Shown one piece after another: positions 28,306 through 37,600 of a DNA stretch of 43,619 bases. The stretch comes from a virus. The position numbers and the translations under genes are program-made. The stretch is from IMG/VR virus record IMGVR_UViG_3300042545_001684, positions 1 through 43,619 of that record; one strand, 5' to 3'. The number at the start of each line of letters is the position of its first letter. Within the stretch, counting starts at the first letter, position 1. A model generated the notes under the pieces. The model was given only the letters and a program-made list of their open reading frames with translations, had not been told where the DNA came from and did no database searches.

Positions 28306-30084
28306 TTATATTAGTTTAAATTGATCAAGATAATCCCTGACATTTTCAGGAATTTTTTGACTATCTAATTCTATCATAGACTGCTCTTCTTTGGCAATTT
28401 TTGAGGAACTAGAAGACCATGTGTGTATCTCTATCTCTATATTAGTATTTTTTGGTGTATGAGATAATGCACCAAAGACAGCACCTGTTACAGCATCTGA
28501 AAGGTCTTTAGATTTTTTTCTAGGGTGGTCAACCTTTTTATCATTAATAATTTTAAGTTCTGACATTTCATCAAGTAGAAGTGGTATGTGTGGCATTATC
28601 ACTCTTTCTTCATAAACCATCATTGCTAGATCTTCGTAATGTTTTTTACCAACAGAAACAGTATCGGTTCTTATTCCTACTGCTTGAAGTTCTTGCTGAA
28701 TATCAAACGATTGCCATCTGTCAAAGCTAACCATACCTAGATTAAATCCTTGCCTGCGAAGATTTTGAATCCATTGTTTTACCTCAGAGAGGTTGACTGG
28801 TCCTTCAACTTTTGGTTCCCACCAAACTACGGCATCAACAACAATCATTGGAGCAACCTGTTCATAATCTTTTACAACCTGAAGGTTAACCCATTTGTCA
28901 ACATGGGCAATTGCTACTGCACACTTATCGTGTTTTTGTGCAAGGTCAGCATGTACATAATAAATTTTATCTGGGTCTGGAACAAATGAGGCGTCAAACC
29001 TTTTATTAGAATCAATTGGATTTCTTGTAGTCATACATTTTTCAAGTTTTTCTTTTTGCTTAAAGAATGCATCTGAAGAGTATGTTGGAATACAAGCAAA
29101 CCTTTGCATTGCATCACCCATATCAGTAAAGAATGCTAATTTAAAATCATCAATTTGTCTTGTTGGGTTGACTACCCAAGTTGGTCTTTTTAAAGCAAAC
29201 ACTCCAGGATACTTATAGGAAATAATAGTATCTTCATCCCAGGCAATATCTAAATAGTTTCCTTCAAGGTCTTCTGGAAACTCTGGATTCATTATAAACC
29301 TATGTGTCTTTGTTATAATCTCTTTTTCCATAATTGCTGCTTCGTATTTCTGAGATATAAAGTCCCCTGGATATCTGGGAAACGAAAGCAATGCAACCTT
29401 TCCTAAATCAGGAAAACGAGAGTCTACTGAAGCACGGAAGGCTTTATATATGTTGTCAGCAGTTTTACCTTGATCGTTTGCAGTTCCAACTTCATTTGCA
29501 AACCCTGAAATTTCATCAAGTACTGCAAGGATTAAGTTTAAACCCTCATGGGATTCTCTTTCTGAGTGACCAGAATAAACTGTTATACCTTTATCAAATT
29601 CAATTGATTCAGCCTTTGAGTTATATTTTCCAGCAAACCATTCAGACTTTTCAATTTTATTTTTAAAACCTTTAAAGAAAACATTTTTAGCTTGTTGTGC
29701 ATTTATAGCAATATTAATAATATCTATTGCATCTCCACTTGGTTTTCCAAAATATCTAGCAGGGTCTTTTAAACAAAGTAACTTATAAACAATATAAGAA
29801 CAAGCAACAGTAGAGGTAAAATCTTTTCCAGAGCCTTTGCCCAGCTGAAGAATAATTTCATTCTTTGTATATTTTTTATAGTATTTTCTTCCTTCTGCTT
29901 CTCCCATTATGTCTATAAGGTCTTCTTGTCTGTATATCTGACTCATTGCTTCTACAATGTCATATTGAACATCTGATAGTGGTGGTTGGTTTAGGTATGA
30001 CTCACCTTCAACAAATGTTTTAGCGTCTACTGGCATTTGTTCAAAATTATTATTTTTTAATACCTCAAAAAAATCATTGAACAT
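28306..30084 (-). CDS. Terminase large subunit (592 aa)
   Basis: ATPase: Walker A GKGSGKD at residues 82-88 and Walker B LAVLDEIS with D191/E192. C-terminal RNase-H-like nuclease: YYVHADLAQ, MVSFDRWQS and DLSDAVTGAV supply three acidic metal ligands. It packages DNA into the prohead. The ATG at 30084 is chosen; a TTG three codons earlier (30093) is possible. Start overlaps the small-subunit stop by 11 bases, giving coupled translation. Confidence 0.92.
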   Translation of the reverse strand: MFNDFFEVLKNNNFEQMPVDAKTFVEGESYLNQPPLSDVQYDIVEAMSQIYRQEDLIDIMGEAEGRKYYKKYTKNEIILQLGKGSGKDFTSTVACSYIVYKLLCLKDPARYFGKPSGDAIDIINIAINAQQAKNVFFKGFKNKIEKSEWFAGKYNSKAESIEFDKGITVYSGHSERESHEGLNLILAVLDEISGFANEVGTANDQGKTADNIYKAFRASVDSRFPDLGKVALLSFPRYPGDFISQKYEAAIMEKEIITKTHRFIMNPEFPEDLEGNYLDIAWDEDTIISYKYPGVFALKRPTWVVNPTRQIDDFKLAFFTDMGDAMQRFACIPTYSSDAFFKQKEKLEKCMTTRNPIDSNKRFDASFVPDPDKIYYVHADLAQKHDKCAVAIAHVDKWVNLQVVKDYEQVAPMIVVDAVVWWEPKVEGPVNLSEVKQWIQNLRRQGFNLGMVSFDRWQSFDIQQELQAVGIRTDTVSVGKKHYEDLAMMVYEERVIMPHIPLLLDEMSELKIINDKKVDHPRKKSKDLSDAVTGAVFGALSHTPKNTNIEIEIHTWSSSSSKIAKEEQSMIELDSQKIPENVRDYLDQFKLI

Positions 30085-30610
30085 CGTGGACAACTGTAAT
30101 CACTTCTCCCTCTTTTGCAATAGCAGAAAGTCTTTTCATTATTAAGTCACGAATTTCTGGATGAGATGATGCAATATCTCTAAGAATTCCAACAAGAACT
30201 TCTTGTCGTTTTTCTATTTCAACCATTTCTTCTGCAAGTTCTTTGTTTTCAAGAAGTCCAGCTTTTTGTAACATGTCAATTCTTTTAGACTCAATATCCA
30301 TAACAAGTTTAATTGCTGCAGTCTTTGCACTAAGATTATTAATCATTGATGCTTCATCAATAACTTCGTATGATTTTAAAATTAACTTGCTGTAGTGTGC
30401 ATCTGCACCAGCAAGTGCATCTTTTGCACGTGCACGAATAGCTGTATTATTTGATGTTTTTTCTTTCCATTCATCAATATATGCAACAACACGAACTCTT
30501 GGTAAGGATAATTCTTTAGAGATTTTTGTTGGATCACTGCCTTTTAAATACTCTTCAACGACAGTATTCATTGTATCAAGATGTTTAACAAGCTCTTCTT
30601 CAGTTGACAT
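30074..30610 (-). CDS. Terminase small subunit-like protein (178 aa)
   Basis: N-terminal helix-turn-helix (LKGSDPTKISKELSLPRVRVVAYI, about 23-46), a central helical region and a C-terminal helix, directly upstream of the large terminase. This matches the role of recognising the packaging site and recruiting the large subunit. The family is not one I can name, so the call is half from position. Confidence 0.7.
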   Translation of the reverse strand: MSTEEELVKHLDTMNTVVEEYLKGSDPTKISKELSLPRVRVVAYIDEWKEKTSNNTAIRARAKDALAGADAHYSKLILKSYEVIDEASMINNLSAKTAAIKLVMDIESKRIDMLQKAGLLENKELAEEMVEIEKRQEVLVGILRDIASSHPEIRDLIMKRLSAIAKEGEVITVVHDVQ

Positions 30611-30842
30611 ACTTACCTTCTAGTCTATTAATTTCATCTTTAATGTAAAAGATTGCTTTTTCTAGATCTTGAATAGTTTTTGCCTCATCTTTAAGTCCTG
30701 CTCTCCAAAGATATTTAAATGCATTTCCAATATTAAAATTGCGATGACGTGTAATTTCTATACATTCTACTCCAGAAGGATCTGTTGTATAGTGTCGTGG
30801 ATGATTTACTTGATCAACTGTAATTGTTAAATTATCACTCAT
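30600..30842 (-). CDS. DUF3310 protein (80 aa)
   Basis: VNHPRHYTTDPSGVECIEI and NAFKYLWRAGLKD with a closing DLEKAIFYIKDEI are the DUF3310 signature, found in many phages and often linked to nucleotide metabolism, though its activity is not firmly known. I start at ATG 30842, preceded by GGGAGG, rather than at an upstream ATT in frame. Overlaps both neighbours. Confidence 0.85.
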   Translation of the reverse strand: MSDNLTITVDQVNHPRHYTTDPSGVECIEITRHRNFNIGNAFKYLWRAGLKDEAKTIQDLEKAIFYIKDEINRLEGKYVN

Positions 30843-30957
30843 CGTCTGCCTCCCAATCAAATAATTCTGGCAATCCTCTTAGCGCCGTAAATACATATGT
30901 AACACCTACTGCACCAGCAATACCTAAACCAATAAGAATTTTTTGTGCTTTACTCAT
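30835..30957 (-). CDS. 40-aa single-pass membrane protein
   Basis: Complete frame MSKAQKILIGLGIAGAVG... with one hydrophobic helix (residues 7-25) and an acidic C-terminus (FDWEADDE). Both ends overlap neighbouring genes (ATGA at the start, 8 bases at the end). Function unknown. Confidence 0.6.
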   Translation of the reverse strand: MSKAQKILIGLGIAGAVGVTYVFTALRGLPELFDWEADDE

Positions 30958-31109
30958 CTTTTTGACTTCCTTAAATTAAATTTAGCAAGATAAACATAGA
31001 TTGTCTCTACGCTTGACCCACACTCTTTGGCAATATCTTCTGGACTTTTTTTGTCTATTAAATATCGTTTACGTAACCAAACTTCGCTTGTATATAGTTT
31101 ACCAGGCAT
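30954..31109 (-). CDS. 51-aa helix-turn-helix protein
   Basis: KKSPEDIAKECGSSVETIYVYLAKFNLRK is a canonical helix-turn-helix (residues about 20-48), as in small phage DNA-binding proteins and the C-termini of homing nucleases. It lies between the RuvC-like gene and the 40-aa membrane protein, overlapping the latter as ATGA. It could regulate this segment or aid packaging-site recognition. Confidence 0.65.
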   Translation of the reverse strand: MPGKLYTSEVWLRKRYLIDKKSPEDIAKECGSSVETIYVYLAKFNLRKSKR

Positions 31110-31113
31110 GATG

Positions 31114-31713
31114 TTATTTGTCAAATCCTATTGCTTTGTCCCAGTTTTTTATTGCCCAGTAACCAATGCCACATGCATCTGCCACATCGTTATCGGTAAT
31201 TTTTTTATCATACTGAAGATTAATAAATCTAATTGTTTTTTGTTTTCTTATTTCTCTTTCATTTGATTTATGCCATGCTTCTGACTTACCTAGATTTTTT
31301 GATCTTATAAAAAACTTTTCATCTTTAGTTAGCTTGCCATTTCCTAAAAATATTTGCCAAGTAATTGGAGCAACCTTGCCAATTATTTTTGTTCCAGATT
31401 GACCTGCTGCTCCAAGAATAGCGCCTTGAACTAATGCAAGATCTGCAGCAGTCTTAGGGCTATTCATGAATACAGTATGCTCAATTACTATTGCTTCAAA
31501 TCCACCATAGTAATCAAAAAATGCTTTAACTTTTTTACCTGCATCCATAACTTTTTCATAGGTATCTTTGCCTTCAAACTTAATTTTTCCAATAGCCCCT
31601 AATGTTTTTTCTTGTGTATTAAATAAAGCAAAAGCAAGGCTATTGGTACTAGCATCAATAGCGCATATTCTTTCTGGAGCAGTAGTTGATCCTGCTTTAA
31701 TTATCTTGTTCAT
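31114..31713 (-). CDS. RuvC-like Holliday junction resolvase (199 aa)
   Basis: RNase-H fold: ICAIDASTNSLAFA gives D20, AIVIEHTVF gives E78, and DNDVADACGIGYWAI near 174-188 gives the last acidic pair. Resolves branched DNA before packaging. Length fits RuvC (about 170-190 aa). The first Met overlaps the end of the zinc protein upstream by 17 bases. Confidence 0.85.
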   Translation of the reverse strand: MNKIIKAGSTTAPERICAIDASTNSLAFALFNTQEKTLGAIGKIKFEGKDTYEKVMDAGKKVKAFFDYYGGFEAIVIEHTVFMNSPKTAADLALVQGAILGAAGQSGTKIIGKVAPITWQIFLGNGKLTKDEKFFIRSKNLGKSEAWHKSNEREIRKQKTIRFINLQYDKKITDNDVADACGIGYWAIKNWDKAIGFDK

Positions 31714-31996
31714 ATTGAACCATACCTTTTATTTCTTTTATCATTTTGTTTACTAGTTTTTCACTTACGTTACAATTAGAGCAGAACCCAGAGTCATTAT
31801 ATATTGATAGATCTACTCCACACCCACCTAAACACTTTCTTACTTTTCCTAATCTTTTTTGACGTCGTGTAGCTTGATAGCGTTCTGCTATTTTTTCTTT
31901 TGTAGCAAATGTTCTACATTCTTCTGAGCAATAAACTTGATAGCTTACCTTTGGAAGAAAATAAATATCGCAATCAAATCTGCTACAAAGTTTCAC
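31697..31996 (-). CDS. Cys-rich zinc-binding protein (99 aa)
   Basis: Two metal sites are likely: an N-terminal CSRFDC with YCSEEC (a treble-clef-like pattern) and a C-terminal CLGGCG with CSNC, separated by a basic helix (ERYQATRRQKRLGK). Nucleic-acid binding is likely. It overlaps the Cas4-like gene by 14 bases and RuvC by 17, so it probably belongs with recombination functions. Confidence 0.65.
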   Translation of the reverse strand: MKLCSRFDCDIYFLPKVSYQVYCSEECRTFATKEKIAERYQATRRQKRLGKVRKCLGGCGVDLSIYNDSGFCSNCNVSEKLVNKMIKEIKGMVQYEQDN

Positions 31997-32816
31997 TCAG
32001 TTCCTCTAATGAAGCTATTTTTATTACGCCTGTCCCTGCTTCAAGACACGTTGCTTTTACTGGACATGACTTACAAACCTTTGAGTTGTTACGATAATTT
32101 TTTGTTGGTAATGTTTGATCTTCCCAAGCCTTACGAACTTCTCTCATCCAATCAAATGCATAATTAATCCATTTAATATATCCATCATTTACTTCAACAG
32201 GAATAATCATTAGATCGTGATTGTTTTTGTTTTCATAGATCAATGCTCCCTTTGACTTTCCAAGAATCTTCATGTAGATAAGAAGCTGAACTAAGTGACC
32301 TGTCTTTGGTTTGTTTGTTTTTTTACGATACTCGTAGGCTTCGCTCATCATTGTTTTAATTTCTCCAATGATTTCTTCGCCTTCCCAATCAAGCATTGCA
32401 TCGCCATATCCAAAGATTGGAGGATCATTGTGAATTACTTTAAACTCTGTAGTTTTTTCATTTTTGTCATTAATGTATGTCTTTGCAATTCCAGAGTTCA
32501 TCATTGCTGCCTGAATTCTATCGTGTGACAAAGTACCAGCTGTCATATTTGCTGCACCGTAGGCATCAGTGTTGTCTTCAAATGTTGCACCATTAAATGC
32601 CAAGTACCAATATCTTGGGCATTCACCATGTCCATATACAATTGTTGATGGGGCAAATGTTTTTTTCTGTGTATGCTTTGGACCACGCATAATGGTGTAT
32701 CCAAGATTAATCTTTTCAATCATAGCATCAGAATCAAAGATATTGTCTTGATCTATTTTTGCTTGCTTCTTTTCTGATTCCTTTAACATAACCTGCTGTA
32801 GTAAACTTTTTGTCAT
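31983..32816 (-). CDS. Cas4/RecB-like PD-(D/E)XK exonuclease with Fe-S site (277 aa)
   Basis: C66 plus C248, C251 and C257 make the four-Cys [4Fe-4S] site seen in Cas4/AddB-type nucleases. G94/H98 (GTLSHD), D139, E152-I-K154 and Q177 (HLVQLLIY) are the catalytic motifs in order. It would resect DNA ends for recombination with the neighbouring RecA-like protein. There is no CRISPR array or Cas1/Cas2 here, so it is a stand-alone phage enzyme. AAAGGG before the ATG and an extended -10 further upstream. Confidence 0.85.
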   Translation of the reverse strand: MTKSLLQQVMLKESEKKQAKIDQDNIFDSDAMIEKINLGYTIMRGPKHTQKKTFAPSTIVYGHGECPRYWYLAFNGATFEDNTDAYGAANMTAGTLSHDRIQAAMMNSGIAKTYINDKNEKTTEFKVIHNDPPIFGYGDAMLDWEGEEIIGEIKTMMSEAYEYRKKTNKPKTGHLVQLLIYMKILGKSKGALIYENKNNHDLMIIPVEVNDGYIKWINYAFDWMREVRKAWEDQTLPTKNYRNNSKVCKSCPVKATCLEAGTGVIKIASLEELSETL

Positions 32817-32838
32817 TTTTATCCCTTTGTTTTATATA

Positions 32839-32847
32839 AGTATAGCA
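32839..32847 (-). promoter_or_regulatory. Extended -10 (TGCTATACT) for the Cas4-like operon
   Basis: TATACT at 32839-32844 on the minus strand with TGC upstream. A leader of about 20 bases includes AAAGGG. It lies in the only open gap between 33.2 and 31.1 kb. Confidence 0.55.
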
Positions 32848-32851
32848 GGTA

Positions 32852-33169
32852 CTAGCGCATAATATATTTAAGTGCAGATACTAAATTGTTAATAGACTCT
32901 GCTGCAGTATAATAAATATTCTTTTTTGCTCTATCGTTTTTATCAACATTTGCCATCCATGTAGCCATGAAGGACATCTTTGCTGCAATTGCTTGTAGTC
33001 TTACTATTTCAATACTTGCTACCTGAGTTGGAATGTCTGGCTTAATAATTACCTTAGCAATAAATGTTAAAGCAGCAGTAAGTTCCTCATCTTGCATATA
33101 GTCTGCAATTTCTGTTAAACCGTTTACCATTTCTAGTGTTGTTTTTGCTGGTTCATTGTGTTCAGACAT
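32852..33169 (-). CDS. 105-aa hypothetical helical protein
   Basis: All-helical, Met/Ala-rich with no Cys. GGAGG precedes the ATG. From memory, similar proteins are conserved in environmental actinophages next to recombination genes, with no known function. Confidence 0.5.
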   Translation of the reverse strand: MSEHNEPAKTTLEMVNGLTEIADYMQDEELTAALTFIAKVIIKPDIPTQVASIEIVRLQAIAAKMSFMATWMANVDKNDRAKKNIYYTAAESINNLVSALKYIMR

Positions 33170-33170
33170 T

Positions 33171-33455
33171 TTATTTTTCCTCCATTAGTTGTTCTAACAT
33201 ATCTACTCCAATTATAGCAAGTCTTACTTTTGAGTCTCCATCTCCTATTACAACAAATATAGCAGGATCTTTTTTATTTTTAATAGCATCAGTTGTTGCT
33301 TTTGCCCAAACATCTTTATTAAGAGTAAAAGATTTACCCACTTCTTTAAAATCAATTACAAAGTCTTTCCAGGAGGCATCTCCTTTTTGCATATTGCGCC
33401 CAGAATTTTTATGCTGCTTTGCACCTATACGTTTAGACTCACTTCTTTCGCTCAT
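33171..33455 (-). CDS. PD-(D/E)XK-like resolvase/endonuclease candidate (94 aa)
   Basis: The pattern K-x-x-x-N-SGRNMQKGDASW, then FVIDFKEV (D-x-K), SFTLNKDVWAKA and DPAIFVVIGDG follows the core of small Hje/VRR-type nucleases: a glycine-rich loop with GD, then (D/E)xK, then S...W helix and a hydrophobic strand. The Glu of ExK is Asp here. It lies between RecA and Cas4-like genes, which fits DNA branch processing. Confidence 0.5.
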   Translation of the reverse strand: MSERSESKRIGAKQHKNSGRNMQKGDASWKDFVIDFKEVGKSFTLNKDVWAKATTDAIKNKKDPAIFVVIGDGDSKVRLAIIGVDMLEQLMEEK

Positions 33456-33618
33456 AGTCCTTCTTCGTTACTATAATTGGTACCCTTGAAATATGCTTTG
33501 CAGTACACATCCAAGTTAGCACACCTGTTTCAGTCCAAAGCCTTATAGACTTTACTTCTTCATTGCATGTTTTGCATGGAAACTTACCAGGATATATTGT
33601 AAAGTTGTTGTTAGACAT
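33439..33618 (-). CDS. 59-aa zinc-ribbon protein
   Basis: Complete frame with CKTC at residues 15-18 and a third Cys (MCTAKH) at 38 with H42, a probable CxxC...CxxxH zinc site. It overlaps the RecA stop by 8 bases and the next start by 17, so it is embedded in the recombination operon. Unknown function. Confidence 0.6.
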   Translation of the reverse strand: MSNNNFTIYPGKFPCKTCNEEVKSIRLWTETGVLTWMCTAKHISRVPIIVTKKDYERKK

Positions 33619-34624
33619 TCATCAGTTTATCTGTTAATGATTTTTGCAAATCAAGATCTTCTTTGACACGATTAATAAATCCTTCACGACCTTGAACTTT
33701 TGTTCCATCATCAAGTTTATACCATGCTCCTGTTCGCTCAACTAAACCAACTAACTCTGCAGTATCAACCAAGTCACCAATGGTATCAATACCAATGTTG
33801 TCACCTCTAAAATAAAAATCATACTCACCAGATTGGAACCCTGCAGATGTTTTAGAAAACTGAAGTTCCCATTTAATTTTTCTACCAATTTTTTCTTCAA
33901 TTAATTTATCTCCTATTTGAATCTTTCCTTTAATTGCCTGATTGTCTGATTCTGACGAAAACAGTTTAATAACAGTAGATGAATAAAACTTAGTGGCCTG
34001 ACCACCAGTAGGTTGCTGACTGGTGTACATAGCACTAATGTTGTTTCGTGACTGAGAAATAAGAACCAGTAAAGTAGGTTTTACTTTATTGTTAGCATAG
34101 TTTAACATTTTCCAAGCATTACTAAAGTCTCTTGACTCTGCACCAATTTGTTTTGTATTTTCAAGCTGTTTAAGTTCATCTGTATCTTTTTCAAAATACA
34201 TTGCAGGAAGAAGTGAAGTTATACTATCTATAACAATTATATCAACACCTGCATTCATTAAACTTGTTCCAACATCAACCATTTCATTGATGGTTCTAGC
34301 CTGTGAATAAATAAGTTTTGTTGAATCTACACCAAGTAGTTTTGCCCACTCTTCATCATAAGACATTTCAGCATCAATCCATGCACAAACTTTTCCTTCT
34401 GCTTGAGCCAGAGCAATCATTTGAAGGCACATAGAAGACTTTGCAGATGACTTGGATCCCCACACAAGAACCTGTCTACCATATGGAAGTCCACCCTTTA
34501 AGGCTCTGTTTAAACCAAAGCTTGGAGTTGCTGCATAACTAACTTTTTGTCCTGTAGCATCACCAAGTCTTTTACGAATTCTTGGATCTAGTTGTGCTAA
34601 TACTTCTTCCATTGTTACTGACAT
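33611..34624 (-). CDS. RecA/UvsX-like recombinase (337 aa)
   Basis: RecA core with LPYGRQVLVWG, Walker A GSKSSAKS at 56-63, WIDAEMSYD (equivalent of the RecA FIDAEHALD strand) and Walker B IIVIDSIT. The Walker A has Ala where Gly normally precedes the Lys; T4 UvsX (GPSKSFKS) also departs there, so activity is plausible. QPTGGQATKFYSS matches the L2/DNA-binding neighbourhood. It drives strand exchange in replication and repair. AAGG precedes the ATG; followed by DNA nucleases. Confidence 0.88.
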   Translation of the reverse strand: MSVTMEEVLAQLDPRIRKRLGDATGQKVSYAATPSFGLNRALKGGLPYGRQVLVWGSKSSAKSSMCLQMIALAQAEGKVCAWIDAEMSYDEEWAKLLGVDSTKLIYSQARTINEMVDVGTSLMNAGVDIIVIDSITSLLPAMYFEKDTDELKQLENTKQIGAESRDFSNAWKMLNYANNKVKPTLLVLISQSRNNISAMYTSQQPTGGQATKFYSSTVIKLFSSESDNQAIKGKIQIGDKLIEEKIGRKIKWELQFSKTSAGFQSGEYDFYFRGDNIGIDTIGDLVDTAELVGLVERTGAWYKLDDGTKVQGREGFINRVKEDLDLQKSLTDKLMNV

Positions 34625-34642
34625 TAATTTATTACCTTATCC

Positions 34643-37600
34643 TTATGCACTAGTTATATCCTCTAAAGTTACTGTTCCATCTTTTGTTTTACCTGTCTTA
34701 ACAGTATACACTTTACCTTCTTCAATTGTCATATATGCCTTTGCAAATGCCGTTGGAAATACAACAATTGAGTGTAAATCTCTGCCAGCATCAGCAATAA
34801 CAAGAGATGCCATTTTCTTTCCAGCCTTAGTCATTCTTGGCTTAAAAGAAATTGCCATTGATTCCCCTTCTTTAAATGGAAGCATTTTGTAGTTTAAAAA
34901 TTTAACAAGAGCACTTTTTGATTCTTTTATTTCATCAACAGGAACAGATGAAACAATTCTATTGTCACTAACCAATATTAAGTATGTTCTACCAGTTTCA
35001 ATGGATGTATTTTCTTCATCAAAAATACCAACACTTCCTGTCTTATCTAAAAATTCTACTCTTGACCAACCAGTACCACGCTTTATTGATTTAATCATTC
35101 CCATCATAATAAAAGAACCTTGCTCTTCATAATCACATGCATCTTGAATATATGCATAATAATGTTGTGGAATTGACATATTAAACTCTGGTAGGTTTAA
35201 ATACTCATATAAGTTTTCTTTTACTTCTTGGTCATTTCTTGGTTGATCAGAAAACGTTGCTGCGCCAATAATTCGTAATGCTTGAAGAGCACGACTGTTA
35301 ACTCCGTTTCCTTTAGTAAAAGTAAACTCTTCAAGTTGAGCGTATGAATTGAAAGGCCTAGCAGCCATGTACTTTTCTGCAATTTTGTCAGAAATAAACT
35401 TAATACCTGACAAACCAAATCGTATGCCCTTACCTTCAATTTTAAAATCAATATCTGATTCATTAATGTGAGGTAGCTTAACACTAATCCCCATTCTTTT
35501 AGCTTCAATAAGGTATTCAGTTCTTGCATCTTTATCCTTTTCATTTTTTAAAAGTGAGTACATAAATTCTAATGGGTAGTAATATTTTAACCATGCTGTC
35601 CAATATGACAGTGTTGAGTATGCTACTGCGTGAGACTTGTTAAATGAGTACCCTGCGTGAGCCTCAAAGTCATGCCAAAGATCTAAAGCAACATTAGGAC
35701 TAATAAACTTAGAAGCCCCAGACACAAAGCGATCCTTAAACTCATCAAACTCTTTAGCATCTTTTTTCTTTCCAATAATTTTTCTGACTTTATCTGCTTC
35801 CGACATGGACATACCGCCAAGGGATACGCATGCTTGCATAACTTGTTCCTGGTAAAGAATACAGCCATAGGTGTCCTCCGTAATTTTCTTTAAAACTTCA
35901 TGCTTATAGTCTGGATTTTGACGACCATGCTTAATAGCAATATAGTCTTTTCCAATTGTATTGGCTGCTCCTGGACGAACCAAAGCATTTGATGCAGCAA
36001 GTTCATCAAGATTTTTTACACGCATCTTAACTAATAGGTTTGTGTATGGTGCTGCTTCACATTGAAATACACCCTTTGTGTATCCATCAGATAGCATATT
36101 ATATACGTTAGCATCTTCCATATCAATCTTTAGTGGATCAATCTTTGTACCTTCACGTTCTTTAATAATGTCAATACAGTTTTTAATTACCGTCAAAGTT
36201 TTAAGTCCAAGTGCATCAATTTTAATTAATCCAATATTTTCAGCTTCTCCCATATCTACAGCAACAACAGGAATACGGTCATCAGATCCAGTTACAGAGC
36301 GTGTTTCCATTGGTGCATATCTAAATATAGGGTCTTTACTTGTAACAACACCAGCAGCATGAATACCAGTTCCCTTAATACGTCCTCGTAATTGTTCTCC
36401 GTAAATTTCTACTTCTGGATATTTTTCTCTAAACCATGCGGAGCTTTTTGAAGTGCAGTATTCTTCCCACGTATCAATTTGCTTATTTACTTTATTTGCA
36501 TCTGCTAGTGGAATATTTAATACACGAGAAACATCTTTCACAATATTTTTATTGTTGAACTGCATAAAGGTTGCAATAGATGCAACATGGCGATATTGTC
36601 TAACAAGATAGTCTTTGACTTCATCACGTCTTGTATCTTGAATGTCTGAGTCAATGTCTGGAAAGTCATTACGTTCTGGATTAATAAATCGGAAAAAAAG
36701 CAATCCGTGCTTTATTGGATCAATATCAGTAATTCCAAGAGCATAACAAAGAAGAGAACCTGCAGCAGAACCACGACCTGGGCCAACCATAATGTCTTCC
36801 TTTTTGGCCCAGTTTAACATATTGCGAACAACTAGAAAATACGGAGCAAAACTTTTATCTTGAATTACTTTTAATTCTTCTTCAAGTCTTAGTATGTATT
36901 CTTCGTTTTTATCAAGTTTGTGATCTACTAATCCTTGCATAGCAAGATCTTTTAATTCTTTATCTGGATTAAGGTATTGAACTGGAAGTAGATCAAGCCC
37001 AGACTTAACATCGTAATCTTCAATCTTATTCATAATTTCTAAAGTGCTAGTAAACATTTCTTCATCTACATGACCTTGCTCAGCCATAGCAGACTTCATT
37101 TCTTCATACGAAAGCAAGTGAATGTCAAAAGACCTAAAAGACATTTTTCTGTCTGCACCATACAAATAGTCAAGACGTTCCATCATATTCTCATGTTTTT
37201 TAGACTTTTCAAATGTTGAATCTTTTTCAACTTTACCATGGGTGTTAAGCAATAACATCATTTCTTGAATTTCTTTTTGACTTGGATCTGAATGATGACA
37301 GTCTGGTGTTACTACAGTTTTAACATTAAATGCTTTTGCAAGAGCAACAAGTTGATCATTAATACTTTTAGGATTGTGTGGCATGAGCTCAACATAAAAG
37401 TCATCACCAAATCTATTTTTAAACCAAGACATCTTTTCTTTTGCAAATGCATATTCTTCATGTTCAATTGCTTTTGCAATAATTCCACCCTGACAAGCAG
37501 AAAGAACAATTATGTCGTCTCCATGTTTGTCAAGAATTTCAAAATCAAAACGTGGTTTACTGTGAAAACCTTCAGTCCACGCTACTTCATTAATTTTGTT

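Noticed and set aside
31983-32816. Cas4-like gene as part of a CRISPR-Cas locus
   Set aside because: No repeat-spacer array and no Cas1/Cas2 or effector genes were seen anywhere in the window; stand-alone Cas4-like nucleases are common in phages next to recombinases.
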